Source of the DNA: Hybos culiciformis
Lineage: Eukaryota; Arthropoda; Insecta; Diptera; Hybotidae
Reading direction: 5' to 3'
NCBI GenBank assembly: GCA_964007475.1
Contig: OZ023274.1
Span: 2,976,001 to 3,040,000 of the forward strand
Length of the DNA: 64,000 nucleotides
Shown here: positions 42,001-54,191 of the stretch, piece by piece
How positions within the stretch are numbered: the stretch's first letter is position 1
Layout: each line of letters opens with the position of its first letter
Notes under the pieces: generated by a model
The model's database searches: none
What the model was told of the DNA's origin: nothing
The model's input: only the letters and a program-made list of their open reading frames with translations
Position numbers and translations under genes: made by a program

Positions 42001-44529
42001 ATGCTAGACCTCAGGGGCGGATTTACACATTTGCCACCTCTAGGCACTATTAAAAAAATATCGAAAAAAACACATTAAAAAAGATACATTTAACTTCAAC
42101 ATGACATAAAAATTAGTTTGAGGAAATTTTGAGCTCTTAGCCTTAACCGATTCTAAAAAGTTTTATACTATTTTAAAGTCCGAAATTTTTTTTTATTAAA
42201 TTTTGCCGCCCTAGGCTCGAGCCTAGTGTGTCTGTTCGTAAATCCATCACTGCTAGACCTTATGAATAAGAAAGTTTACCTACGAAATAATCTATGAAAT
42301 TCTTAGGTATATTCAATTAATATCATTTCTAGAAATTAAGACAAGCTTTTGATATTTGAATGTTGCAATGAAATATATTTTTACAAAAATAAAAGTAATT
42401 AGACTTAGTTTTTTTTCAAAAGCAATTAAAATTCAAGGTGACGGAGGTACGAAAATACATTAAAAAAAAAAAAAAAAAGATCACGTCATTTAAATCTCAA
42501 GATTTTGTTCATACATATTTAAATTTTAAATGCTTATTCATTATTATGAATTAAATAAATTAACTCTCACTTCATTTTACATTTTTCTTTTAAATAATTA
42601 TAATGCAGAGAGAGACTAAACAAAAACGAATGAAGCGTATATTATAAGTATTTTGGATAAAAAGATATGAATAAAAAAACAAATAAAATTCAGGTACTCA
42701 AACAATAATCACAAATTATACTAATTTTTTAAGTTATAAAACCGATAGGGAAACTTTTGATCTCAATGCAGATTACTTTGATAAGAAAAAAAAATTTTTT
42801 TTAATTTAATATTTTAATCACATCACATTATTTATGTAATTTTGTTTTTAAATATGTTAAAAAAATAATAATAAAAAAAAAACGTATGTTTTTTTTTTCT
42901 TTGTAGCAAAACAAGATAATGGATGAGACATGATGAAGGAGAAATAACTAGTTAAACTTTGGAACTGAGTTTTTACGATAGTAATTAAGGTCGTGGAAGA
43001 ATTCTTGCATAATTGACATACATTGTGTTTGAAATTGATATTCAGAAAAATACCGGAAAATTTAATCGCTTTAAAACTGGAAGGCAGCGCAATTATCAAG
43101 AACCTCGATAATTTTGAGCATTCATTGTTTTACTGAATTATAGATTATAAATAGATACCTAAATAACTTCAACTTTCTTTATCCAAGAATTTAAACTTAA
43201 TTTAAACTTTTTCGCTTTAAACTATTAAAAAATATTGCAAATTGTGCACTTTATTATCATCCCGCCAAAAAAGCCCTATTGAGTGCCAAATAAAATAATT
43301 ATTTATTTATGAATAATAAAATACAATTTTATAACACAAAGTAGGTACCTACATACTTTACATAGGTATCTACAAAACAAAAAAGTGTGAATGAAAAAAT
43401 TAAAAATTTTCACAAGAATCAAAGAAAAATTTCCAACTTTTTTAAGAAAAAATTTAATAGCTAATTAATTTTTTTTTGAATTATATATTTTAAAATTAAT
43501 TATTTCAAATTTAAAAAAAATATTTATTTAATAAAATTTTATAAATTGCGGTAATTTTACAAATATCTAAAAAAGAAATTTTTTTTTCATTTATTTCAAG
43601 GTCCAAAAAACAAAAAAATAATTAAAAATACCTATATGACAAAAAAAAAGTTATAAATATTATTTCAGACTTTTTGTAAATATCGTAGATTTTTCTTTAA
43701 TATTTGCAATTCAGCATTGATGTTTACCTGTCTCTAAAAAAGGTTGCACTTCAAAATTGTAAGTTAGACTGGACCTAACCTAACCTAGACTGGATAACAT
43801 ATATGAGGTGAGGGTGAGGTATTAGGTGTGGTACCGGTAGTCCTTGAATAAGAAATTTTAGCAAATTCAACTGAAAAATGGAATAAAATATTTAGAAGAG
43901 AAAATATGGAAATAAATTAAATTTGTCTTAATCGTAAACAGGTAGGTATATGCACCTGTAATTTATACATTTAGGAAATACCTGTACATGTTATGTCATG
44001 AAATAAGAATCCTGATTCTTGCTCTGTGGTTACTTGAATGAAAATTACTTTAATTTACCATATTTATTTTGAAGGTAACGAGTAAGAGTATTATAGATTT
44101 TTTTTATTTCTTCGTTAACACTTATACCTTTTGGACTACCTACCTATTATCAAATTTCGAAAGTCGCATCAGAATTAGATAGTTAACATCGATGTAGGTA
44201 AATTAACAATCTACAATGGTACTAAAAACAAAAAATTTTTTTTTACTTTTGGACTGAATTCCTAATTCAAGGTTTAATGATTCTTTAGTCTTCACTAAGT
44301 ATGCACCTACCTACCTGTATTAACAACGGAGGCTACACCGGCTTTTCAAAAAAAAAAACAAAATTTTTATTTTAAGAAACAAAATCAATATTTTAATTTT
44401 TGTATCTAGGTACCTAGGTATACCTATCTATACCTTCGTTGAATTTTTTCCCAAATTTAAAAAAAAAAAAATTAAAATTGAAAATTAAAAACCGAAAAAA
44501 CTTACGTGTGACTGAGACTGGGAAAACAT
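35904..44529 (-). CDS. Cyt-b5-r: NADH-cytochrome b5 reductase (CYB5R3-like)
   Basis: Core exons on the minus strand are 37801-37614, 37554-37095 and 37035-36936. These join one of two first exons and one of two last exons, giving 311 or 314 residues. The enzyme passes electrons from NADH through FAD to cytochrome b5 for fatty-acid desaturation and sterol synthesis. An N-terminal membrane segment (about 6-27, [20 protein letters not shown]) anchors it. The FAD domain has RRFRF, LPVGQHI and KPYTP; the NADH domain has GGTGITP (189-195) and CGPPPM (284-289). Sequence matches human CYB5R3 closely throughout. The usual Arg of the R-P-Y-T-P FAD motif is Lys here (residue 101). There is no N-terminal MG, so no myristoylation. 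The intron before the last core exon has a weak GTTGGT donor. Confidence 0.94.
36471..36643 (-). CDS. Cyt-b5-r: Alternative last exon A of cytochrome b5 reductase
   Basis: Also exactly 173 nt and in the same phase, with a TAA stop, it encodes 57 residues from [13 protein letters not shown] to QRFSY with LCGPPPMVN. About 28 of 57 residues match exon B, with no gaps, so the two are an old duplication kept under selection. Its acceptor is CTATAAG, an unusual AAG without a good pyrimidine tract, so use of this exon may need help or regulation. Confidence 0.82.
39325..39872. mobile_element. 548-bp non-autonomous transposon with TTA target duplication
   Basis: The ends TAACTTCGCTACACTTCAGG (then TTA) are perfect inverse copies of each other over about 23 bp. 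TTA lies directly outside each end, as in PIF/Harbinger insertions, though a TA duplication cannot be excluded. The interior is A/T-rich with a short internal direct repeat near 39,430-39,470. No transposase is present. It is inserted in the first intron of the cytochrome b5 reductase gene. Confidence 0.75.
39963..40158 (+). repeat. 98-bp direct tandem duplication
   Basis: The block starting TTCAATTTTTATTTTAGTTA at 39963 recurs at 40061 with virtually no change. Near identity in neutral intronic DNA indicates a recent duplication. Confidence 0.85.
40284..40538. mobile_element. 255-bp hAT-like MITE
   Basis: The 16-bp ends CAGCGGTCGGCAAACT and AGTTTGCCGACCGCTG are exact inverses and closely resemble the CAG(N)GGTCGGCAAACT ends common in hAT elements. 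No clean 8-bp target duplication is present. ATAATCT flanks the left end directly and recurs five bases past the right end. Intronic in cytochrome b5 reductase. Confidence 0.75.
41337..41351 (-). CDS. Cyt-b5-r: Candidate first coding exon 1b of cytochrome b5 reductase
   Basis: ATG plus four codons (MTDFD) is followed at once by a GTAAGT donor. Phase 0 matches the acceptor at 37802, giving MTDFD-IVPITV. The short acidic peptide precedes the membrane anchor. Such tiny exons are easy to find by chance, but the perfect donor and phase support it. Confidence 0.6.
42012..42252. mobile_element. 241-bp hAT MITE with perfect 8-bp target duplication
   Basis: It begins CAGGGGCGGATTTAC and ends GTAAATCCATCACTG, typical hAT termini. 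CTAGACCT lies directly outside both ends (42004-42011 and 42253-42260), an exact 8-bp duplication as made by hAT transposases. The interior has no reading frame. The insertion lies between the two candidate first exons of cytochrome b5 reductase. Confidence 0.88.
44506..44529 (-). CDS. Cyt-b5-r: Candidate first coding exon 1a of cytochrome b5 reductase
   Basis: ATG plus seven codons (MFSQSQSH) ends in a GTAAGT donor, again phase 0 and compatible with the acceptor at 37802. It lies next to a less AT-rich stretch (about 44,770-45,010) that could be the promoter. It would give a 314-residue isoform with a different N-terminus ahead of the membrane anchor. Confidence 0.55.
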
Positions 44530-45431
44530 TTTCCTTCAATACTGATATTTTTCTGCTGCCCGGAAAATTGCAAAAGAAAATTATGTAATTTTTAATGTTT
44601 TTTTTTATTTTTAGGAAAATGGTTTTTCTTTTCTTTTTCTTTTTTTTTCGTAAAAAATTAGGTATTTTTTTAAACTTTATTTTATTTTTATTTTATTGGG
44701 TAAAATAAACTTATTTTCACAAAAATAAAAAAAAAAATTAAAATTTATTTAAAAATTTAAATTAGAAAATTCAACAACACCACTCCCGTCATTCTAAATT
44801 CTGATGTCAATTCCGGACTGTGCAGACTGTGTTGTTTTTTGTATTTTTTGTTGAAGGTTATAAAAATAATACTTCGGTCGGTCGGTTCGGTAGGTTGACA
44901 ATGATGTTTTTGAAGGTTTCAAAAAATGACATGTACGCTTGCAAAATAAGCCGACGAGCGATTCAACTCTATCTTGAAGACTGTTGCTGCCGCTAGAGCT
45001 GAATCACAATCACATATTCACAATAGCCTTCACTAACTAGCAAAATTTTCTCAAATACCTTTTCTTTTAAGAAAATTATAAAATATCATTCAAGTTTGTC
45101 GTCAAAATATACTTCACTCAATAACAAAAATGCAAAATTAATTTCTACATTCATCCTCAACTTTAAACAGGTTTATTCAGTTTTTATTAGAAATTATTTA
45201 TTTTGTTGATTGCAGAAATAACTTTAACCATAATTTTTTCAAAGAACTTATTTTACTCATTTTATGTCTCGATTTTAATTGTTATATAGCTTCATTCAAA
45301 TCCAAGATTTAAGAACTGAGGCCTAATTCTATAAGTATGAGATACAGTTATAGAGAATTAGGCCCCTGAAAGTCTGAAATACATTTCCTTAATTAAAAAA
45401 AAAACTCAAAAAATAACCAGTAAAAAAATGG
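44530..45431 (-). promoter_or_regulatory. Probable promoter region of cytochrome b5 reductase
   Basis: This intergenic segment between exon 1a and the RpL10Ab 3' end has more mixed composition than its surroundings, including GGTCGGTCGGTTCGG near 44,877 and a CGACGAGCGATTC stretch near 44,952. No coding frame is present. Promoter function is inferred from position. Confidence 0.4.
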
Positions 45432-45441
45432 TTTATTTATT
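45432..45441 (-). terminator. Poly(A) signals of RpL10Ab
   Basis: Two overlapping AATAAA hexamers (read on the minus strand) lie about 47-55 bases beyond the RpL10Ab stop codon, a usual distance for a ribosomal protein mRNA. Confidence 0.6.
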
Positions 45442-45487
45442 TATAATAATCTTGTATATTTCTAATACAAGTTTCAATATAACTTTC

Positions 45488-48263
45488 TTAATAGAGACGT
45501 TGTGGTGGTCCCATTGTTGATTTAATGTGCAATGATCGAACATTTTGCCAATGTTTTTTCAACAAAGAAACCAAAAAATTAATGGACAAATGAATATTTT
45601 GTACCAATTCATCTTCTTTCATACCAACATGACCAACAGCGACACTCAAGCATAAAACTTTCTTCATTTGGAATTTGATGGTAGCTTTTACTTCATCAAT
45701 TTTTGCTTGCATTGATTCTTGATGTGACAAAAGACCAGGAAATTTACCAGCTTTATTTAAACCGGGACCCAATAAACGTGGAATTTGTTTAATAAGCGAT
45801 TCTGAAGCCAAGAAAGCATCATATGATTTGGCTAATTTTTTAACCAATTTCTTATTTTTGTTCAATTTTTTTAATGCTTCGGCATCCATGCAAGGAACAT
45901 TTTGAGCTGTAGCCTCATCACAATGTTGTTGATCTCCCAAAACGCAAACTTTCATTTTTGGACGAGGAATATGCTTCAATCTGAAAAAAAAAACAACAAA
46001 AAACAATTAATTTGGTTTAGTGTGCAAACTTGTACTCACTGGAAACTTTTTTAAGGAATTTTTGTATAAATACCTAACTATCTAATTCTCTTTAATATTT
46101 CTGTTCGTCAAACATATTGGTGATTGAAAACTTAAAATTCGAAACCCTTAAATTTAAAATTGAAGAGCTAGAATTCAATCCAATAGTTAACTATATTTTA
46201 CCTAAAATCACTAGATGTAGATGTAGGTAATCATTTGTATGAATGAAGTATGAAGTATGTAGGTAATCATTTGTTATTGTGAGTTAACAGAATTCTTTTT
46301 TAATGTATCCTAGGTTAAAAATTAAAACCGGAAATTAAAATGAGAAAATTAATTCATAAATAAACGTATCGTTGTCGGATATATTTTTTTCTCATTGACT
46401 GAAATTTCTTTTTGATTTTTTTAAAATAATTCTATGCTTATGAAGCAAAAAAGAACCCGACCCGATTTATGAATTATAAAATATATATATCATACAATTT
46501 TAACATATTACAAGTATCCATTCCTTAATTCCGCAACTGTTTTGATAAATTTTCAAAGTAATGGTACGTACTTAATTATAAGTTGCTTGCTTATTATATT
46601 CACCAAGTATAAATCTATCAGGGATAGGTACGATGTTGGTTGGCTTATTCTAGGTAATATAAGTAATCTCAAATAACTAGATAGATATTGAAACTAGGTA
46701 TACCTAAGTAAATTTTATTTAGAAAACTTACCACAAAGTGGCTTCAGATACTCGACGGTAAGTTCAATAGTCTTAACAATCTTAAAAACTAATCGGAACA
46801 TAAGAAATGTTAAATCAAAAAATTATTTTGAAAAAACATTCTTATTATCCTGCTCAATTTGATTTTAAGACCCTGAGTGCAGGTCTCGCCAATTATTGGC
46901 TACCTGATTTCTTTTTTCCAATAGAAATTTAAATTATTTGCGATTTTCTTTTGAAAAAAAAAAATCAGGTCATTGATGAATCAGATAGATTGTTTACATA
47001 CTTAACAGTTCCGCTGAAACGCTTGTCCTTTTGTGGATCATAATTTTTCAAACCAATTTGTAGTTCAACAGTTTCCAGGAAACCACGTTTTTTCTTTAAA
47101 GAATTTTCCAATAAAGCATTTACGGACTCGTAAAGCGTGTCACGTGATACTTTTGACCTAAAATAAAAAAAAAAGAGAATTGTTTTCAAACGTGTTTTTC
47201 AAAATTAGACAAAATATTTGATTTAACTACGAATACCAATCAATGGTATATGACTTAACTAGATTAGTAAGATGATTAACATTGCACAAGATACCTGTTG
47301 CACTAGTTAGGTAGATCCACATATGTAACTACTTACATTTAGTTAGTTATTTAGTTATATTTATTTGTAAGCCCGAACCCTCAAGTAGGCACCTAAGTAT
47401 AAATATTAGGTATAACTCAATTATCGTAATTATTTTCTTGAACGATCACTAAGTTAGGTGGGTGGGTTGGGTACCTAGGTAGGTATCTAATCTTTAGTTT
47501 CTGAAATTGTTAATTGATTTCTAGAAGAAATTTAGATCTAATGAATTTTACTAAAATGTTGACTAAATACCTATGTAATAAAATATCACAAATAACCCAC
47601 CATTAGGTAAGATAGATAGAAGATGGAAGTTTGGGCACCGCCTTTACCCCCCGTCCAAGTTTCAGCCGTTTCTGAGAGGTTCACATAAACTGCACTTTAG
47701 CCAAATAATCTAAAACGGCATTTCAAAAAAAATTTCGGATAAAAAAATTCGGATCGTTGCAAGTCCTCTTAATGGACATTTGGATAAAACCTCAAACATA
47801 AATTTTTCTTTGACTTTAACATTCGACAACGTTCTGTTTCAGATGTTGATGTAATGTGAAAACGTGGAAATAAAAAAAAAAAAAAAATTAACCTCAAAAA
47901 ATTTTTTAATTAAAATTTATAGTTTTTTGTCAAAATTTTTAACATCTTTGAGAAAATTTTATTTTTTATTTCAAAAAGAATGAGTAAAATTATATTTTTA
48001 ATTTAGCAATTCTTTCCAAACGAGAAAATTATTGAAAAATCCTAATCGCTGGTTTATCAAATTGCTATTGCTACTTAGTGCTATCAAAAAAATAAAATAA
48101 AAAAAAATTAAATTGAACCAGTTTAAGAAAACTTTTATCCTTAAATTAATTTCAATTCAATTTTAAAGAAATTAGTTTTTTTTTTTATTTTAATAAAAAT
48201 TAATATATTTTAATTTTAAATATAAATTAAATAAAAATTTCTAAATAATTTTACTCACGTCAT
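45488..48263 (-). CDS. RpL10Ab: Large ribosomal subunit protein uL1 (RpL10Ab)
   Basis: Exons 48263-48259 (ATGAC only), 47157-47002 and 45980-45488 give 217 residues, exactly the animal uL1/L10a length. The protein builds the L1 stalk of the cytosolic 60S subunit, which moves deacylated tRNA out of the E site. Conserved stretches include [52 protein letters not shown] and the C-terminal [10 protein letters not shown]. The start codon followed two bases later by a GTGAGT donor is typical of ribosomal protein genes, and the resulting [12 protein letters not shown] matches the family. The gene is head-to-head with RPB11. Confidence 0.97.
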
Positions 48264-49792
<1,529 letters not shown>

Positions 49793-49847
49793 TTTATGTT
49801 GACGATAAGGATTATATTTTTTTTAAGATTCTGTTTTAAGTTGTAAA

Positions 49848-49853
49848 AATAAA
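49848..49853 (+). terminator. Poly(A) signal of RPB11
   Basis: AATAAA lies 56 bases after the RPB11 stop, well placed for cleavage before the convergent RpA-70 3' end. Confidence 0.55.
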
Positions 49854-50139
49854 TTTTTAAAAAACTTGTAAATTCTGCGTTATTTTTTTTGAGAAAAATA
49901 TCTTTCAGAAAATTCAATTTCTGTGCATTTAGTCCATTCGTGTTTTATTTGAAGGAGTTTACTTGGGATGAAAAATTTAATTGTAATTATATCATCATAT
50001 ACGACGGCAATATGAAAAAATCTTGTATTAGATATGAATTACCTATTTTATAAAGAGCGATTAACCTGAAAATAATATTTTTTTAAATCAATTAAAAATT
50101 AAAAAAAAATTTTATGATAAATATGAATTTTAACTGTAA

Positions 50140-50145
50140 TTTATT
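50140..50145 (-). terminator. Poly(A) signal of RpA-70
   Basis: TTTATT on the plus strand is AATAAA on the minus strand, about 60 bases beyond the RpA-70 stop. Confidence 0.5.
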
Positions 50146-50205
50146 GAGTAAGATTTAGAAATATACACCATTAAAAAATATAGGAAAGAAAAATAATCAG
50201 TTTTT

Positions 50206-52180
50206 TTACTGTTTCTTCTCAATACCCAACATTCGGTTCAAGTTTTTTACCAAATACTGATTATACTCCTTGTAATTAACTGGAGATGCACTAACAACGG
50301 TCATTTTATTTCGATGGACATCACCAAAAACTTCCATTTTAGTACGTAGTTTGAAAATAAAACTTCTGAAATTCATTGCAGAGAATAATTTTTCAGCTGC
50401 ACTTTCATCATTTGATTCTAATTCCCTGCCAACTTCCTCAGCAGTCTTGCCCAGCAAAAATTCAGCAACTTCATTAAAGCAAGTTACCCATTTTGATGAT
50501 GTCCAATCTCCAATATTCATGTTAATTAATAATCGATACTTAAATTCTGGTCCGGTTTGATTACATTTCTCACAAGTATAATTACCCATTCCATCTTCAA
50601 TTACTTTTTTATTACATTCTGGTTGAGCACAAGCCTTATAAAATGCATTATTCGTTCTAATCAAATGAATAACTGACTTGGTTTGAAAATAATCTGCCTT
50701 GTCCCCAGCACCCAAATTTTGAATTCTGGCTTCATGGAATGTTAAGAAATCAGCACTGAAATTTCCACCAGCTCCAGTGCGTGCTGAAACATTAGTAGTT
50801 ATAACATCACCACCACCATTATCAAACCATCCTCGTAATTGATGACCTTCTGGTATGTCAGGATTTATTTTCAACACAGAGCCAGCACCCATACTGACTG
50901 ATTTACCGCCACCAAACTCTGTTATCCGTCCACCTTTAACTAAAACGACAGGTTGAACGTGTCCATCAAAATTCACTGCATCATCACCCCATAGTGTTAA
51001 TTGAATGGCCGTATTACTACCGTCAATCAATGTTAGCTCACGTTTTTTATATTCACGATTATTTTGCCTTCCAGTGAATTGTTGTAATTCACTGGTTTCT
51101 TTACAAATACCAATAACATCAACAACAGCTTTTGGTTCTAAATTACCAATTTCAGAGATTTCAACAAAATTATATTTCACTTGTGGTACATTCGCTTCGT
51201 CATCATCTTCGCATGGCTGTACCAAAGTATCTGATGTAAATGTCATTTCATAATCATTATTCAATTGGGAAAATTGTTTATTAGCTGGTTTCAATTGACA
51301 TTTGGAAATAAAGTAGATTTTATCAGCTTCAATCATATCATAATAACGATCACATTGTTCTTTAAATGCAGTTGCACGAATCTCTCCTGATTCATCCATT
51401 AAATCCATAGAAAATAATTTTCCTTCACCTAAAATAAAATAGATAAAACAAAAAAAAAATGGTAAATTTTCAAGCATTAAAACAAATGTAATAAATTGGG
51501 AAAATGAAAAGATTTTATGATAAAATCGCACCTTTTGCATTGCTCCAAGTTCTTACATTCGATTTTGATATAACTCTTGCTTTAATAACCCATTTATTTT
51601 GATATGGGCTCAAGCTGGCTATTGGATGTACCATATTGACATTCAATGTGCTGTTCATCGACTGATTCATATTGTATGATGTCGTTTGTTGCTGCACTCT
51701 AGGAGCTGATCCAGTTGGACGTTGCTGTTGATTTACTGTATTCGATGACAATGGTACTGTGGAACGTCCACCAGCGGGATTATTTGCCGTTGGCGAAATC
51801 TCTAATGACCATGGTTTTGGATTACCCAATTTACATCCAACATCATGGCCATCATGAAGAACAGTCATTTCAAGGATGATAAAAACTTTTTTCTCTCCTT
51901 TTTCATGTTTATTTACCATTGAAGTTATATAACGATCGACACGAACTACTGTGTTCGCTGACAATTTACCATTGTGATGCAATTCATTTAATTGTGAAGC
52001 CAGCATAGCAAAAGTATTTAAATACTTGCCGTCTGATAATAGTAATCGAAAACGTTCTGTTGCATGGCCAGCAATTTGTTTTGTGCCCAAAATTTGAAAA
52101 ACTGGATTGTAATCAATTTCGACGCCATTCATAATTAAATCCAAGACTCCAAGTGATAGAACTTTCTCCGAAATTGCCAT
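50206..52180 (-). CDS. RpA-70: Replication protein A 70-kDa subunit (RPA1)
   Basis: Exons 52180-51532 and 51428-50206, with a 103-bp intron, give 623 residues (human RPA1 has 616). It is the main single-stranded DNA-binding subunit in replication, repair and checkpoint signalling. Order: N-terminal protein-interaction OB fold (about 1-110), a Gln/Asn/Ser-rich linker (about 120-180), DBD-A (about 185-290, with WVIKARVISKSNVRTWS and DESGEIRATAF), DBD-B (about 300-420), and DBD-C (about 445-610). DBD-C holds the zinc ribbon C483-x4-C488-x13-C502-x2-C505. The junction G plus GT restores the conserved KGEGKLFSMDL. The donor GTGCGA is a little weak. The ATG at 52180 begins MAISEKVLSLGVL; earlier in-frame ATGs would add an unrelated Lys-rich stretch. 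Confidence 0.97.
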
Positions 52181-53233
52181 TTGGAAAATATTTCTGGTTT
52201 TTATTTTTTCTTTTAACAATATTATTTGCAAATGAATATTTTATTTCAAATTAAAATAAATTTTCCTTTCGATTTTATTGTTAAAATAAAAATCTTATAG
52301 TTTAATAACAATTAAAAGTTTTCTTGCTTTGCTTTTGCTTGCCGCCAAATTGTTGTGAAATTTTTTTCTTAATGTTTTTTTGTTATTTTTTTATTTTAAC
52401 AAAGAAGTCATTTCGATTGACGCCACCTGTTGGAATTTATTTAAACTTTTTTTTCGACTGGTTTTTTTTAATGGATTTTATTCATAAACAAAATATATCT
52501 AGACTTGCATTAAAAGAAAAAAATTCAGCACAAAATTGAAAACATATGAGTGGGCTTTTTTGAACGTAATTTTTTTTTTTGTAGTAAACTTTTGTATAGC
52601 TTTAAATATAAATACAAAATACATAAAATGCTGAAACTGAAAATCTACCAGACAAGACAAGACTAAAAATTATTTCGCGGCAGAAATTCAATAAATTGAT
52701 ATTGTTTTATGGTTTGTGAAAAATCTAATTTATTTCAATTTCAATTTTTTTTGTTACAAGTACATATAAAATGTGCGTGTATATGAAATTACTTTGGTTT
52801 TTTTTTGTTTAATAAAAATGTAACACAAATACCTAATTTGGTTTTAGAATTTTCTTAGTAGGTATTATTTTTTTATTTATACTATCCTCGTGATTTTACT
52901 TTACTATGTACATACTTTCTGAAATTTTATTATGTTTTTTTCTTTCTTGCAAATAAATTTATTTTTAATTTAATTTAAATAAAAATTAATAATAATAATA
53001 TTTAGGTATTTGAAGTTTTTATTTATTGCTGCACGGATACTCTTATACTCAGTCCCTAAATTTTACAAAAAATAACAACAAATTTAAACAAAATTAATGT
53101 CAGAAAACATATGAGTGGGTCTTTTTGATTTCAAAATTTGCTAAAATAATAATCTCAAAATCCCATATGAAAAAAAGAGAAAAAAGATGTTATTGCCAGT
53201 CTATATCTATTTCGTCTATGATTTTATTTAATT
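52181..53233. other. RpA-70 upstream region and intergenic DNA
   Basis: The first about 150 bases should contain the RpA-70 promoter and leader; a short GCTTGCCGCC patch near 52,337 is the only non-AT feature. AAACATATGAGTGGG followed by a T run and GA occurs at about 52,541 and again at about 53,106 in the same direction. No gene is seen. Confidence 0.45.
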
Positions 53234-53255
53234 ATAAAAATAGGGAGCGTCTACA

Positions 53256-53600
53256 GTTACGGCAAACGTAACTCTTTTTTTTTTTTTTAAGTTACGGCAA
53301 CCGTAATCCTGTTCAAAATTGACTAAAGTTACGGCAAACGTAACTCTTTTTTTATTTTTAGAGTTACGGCAACCGTAATCCTGTTGAAAATTGACTAAAG
53401 TTACGGCAAACGTAACTCTTTTTTTATTTTTAGAGTTACGGCAACCGTAATCCTGTTGAAAATTGTTTAAAGTTACGGCAAACGTAACTCTTTTTTTTTT
53501 TTTAGAGTTACGGCAACCGTAATCCTGTAGAAAATTGTCTAAAGTTACGGCGGACGTAACTTTTTTTTTTTTTTAGTGATTACGGCAAAGTTTTTTTTTG
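53256..53600 (+). repeat. 72-bp tandem array of paired palindromes (left arm)
   Basis: GTTACGGCAAACGTAAC starts at 53256, 53328, 53400 and 53472, and a variant starts at 53544, so the period is exactly 72. Each period also holds a second palindrome GTTACGGCAACCGTAAT after a T run, then TCCTGTTGAAAATTG. The last copies are slightly diverged. Arms GTTACG/CGTAAC could extrude as small cruciforms or bind a dimeric protein. Confidence 0.92.
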
Positions 53601-53884
53601 AGCATTATGACTTTTTTTTTAAATAAAAAGTTGTTATGCTGAATGGGGGACGGCCGCCGCCTCCCCCAAACCCCCTAGGGCTTCTTTTTTTTTTTTTTTT
53701 TTTTATTTTGCTTTGGCGCTTCGCGCTTTTAAAACTATTTTTGTATTTTTGTATAACTATGTAAGGTTTTACTATTCTTGCATTTTTTGTATGACGATGT
53801 AAGGTTTTTACTTGTCAATAACTTTCACATGTACACATAATTTATATTTTCTATTTTGTACACGTTTATAATTTTAATATTGTA

Positions 53885-53935
53885 GCCGAGAGGTAGAGTG
53901 GTAGAATGAAATGCTAAAGAACGAGGTTCGAATCC
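53885..53935 (+). ncRNA. tRNA-like Pol III promoter segment (SINE or tRNA-pseudogene remnant)
   Basis: GCCGAGAGGTAG followed by AGTGGTAGA resembles a tRNA 5' half and A box (GGTAGCTCAGTGGTAGA) with three bases missing. Twenty-one bases on comes a perfect B box, GGTTCGAATCC (53925-53935). The T stem is mismatched and no anticodon arm or acceptor partner is clear, so it is not a working tRNA. An A-rich tail with GAAAAG units follows, as in tRNA-derived SINEs. It lies wholly inside the Foldback-like element. Confidence 0.6.
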
Positions 53936-54070
53936 CGAAGAAAGGGTTAAAACAAAAAAAAAGGAAGAAAAGAAAGAAAAGAAAAAAAGAAAAAAAAGAA
54001 AAAAAAATTAAATAAATTTTTTTTTTTTTCGACAAAAAAAAATTGCCGTAACTTTAAGCATTATGTAAAA

Positions 54071-54191
54071 GTTACGGTTGCCGTAACTTTAAAAAAAAAA
54101 AAATAAGTTACGTTAACCGTAACTGTTAAAAAAAAAATAAGTTACGTTAACCGTAACTGTTAAAAAAAAAATAAGTTACGGTTGCCGTAAC
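54071..54191 (+). repeat. Palindrome array of the right arm
   Basis: Four 17-bp palindromes start at 54071, 54107, 54141 and 54175. The outer two are GTTACGGTTGCCGTAAC and the inner two GTTACGTTAACCGTAAC. They are separated by A-runs at 34-36-bp spacing, half the left-arm period. A half unit (TTGCCGTAAC) precedes them near 54,043. Confidence 0.9.

Noticed and set aside
50351..51253. Plus-strand open frames antisense to RpA-70 (50351-50560 and 51005-51253)
   Set aside because: They are reverse shadows of a strongly conserved coding exon and show no protein family features.
53256..53600. CRISPR-like array, because of regular 72-bp spacing
   Set aside because: The spacers are themselves repeated and the array lies inside a eukaryotic transposon with a 9-bp duplication.
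53885..53960. Functional tRNA gene
   Set aside because: The B box is perfect, but the A box has lost three bases, the T stem is mismatched and no anticodon or acceptor stem can be formed.
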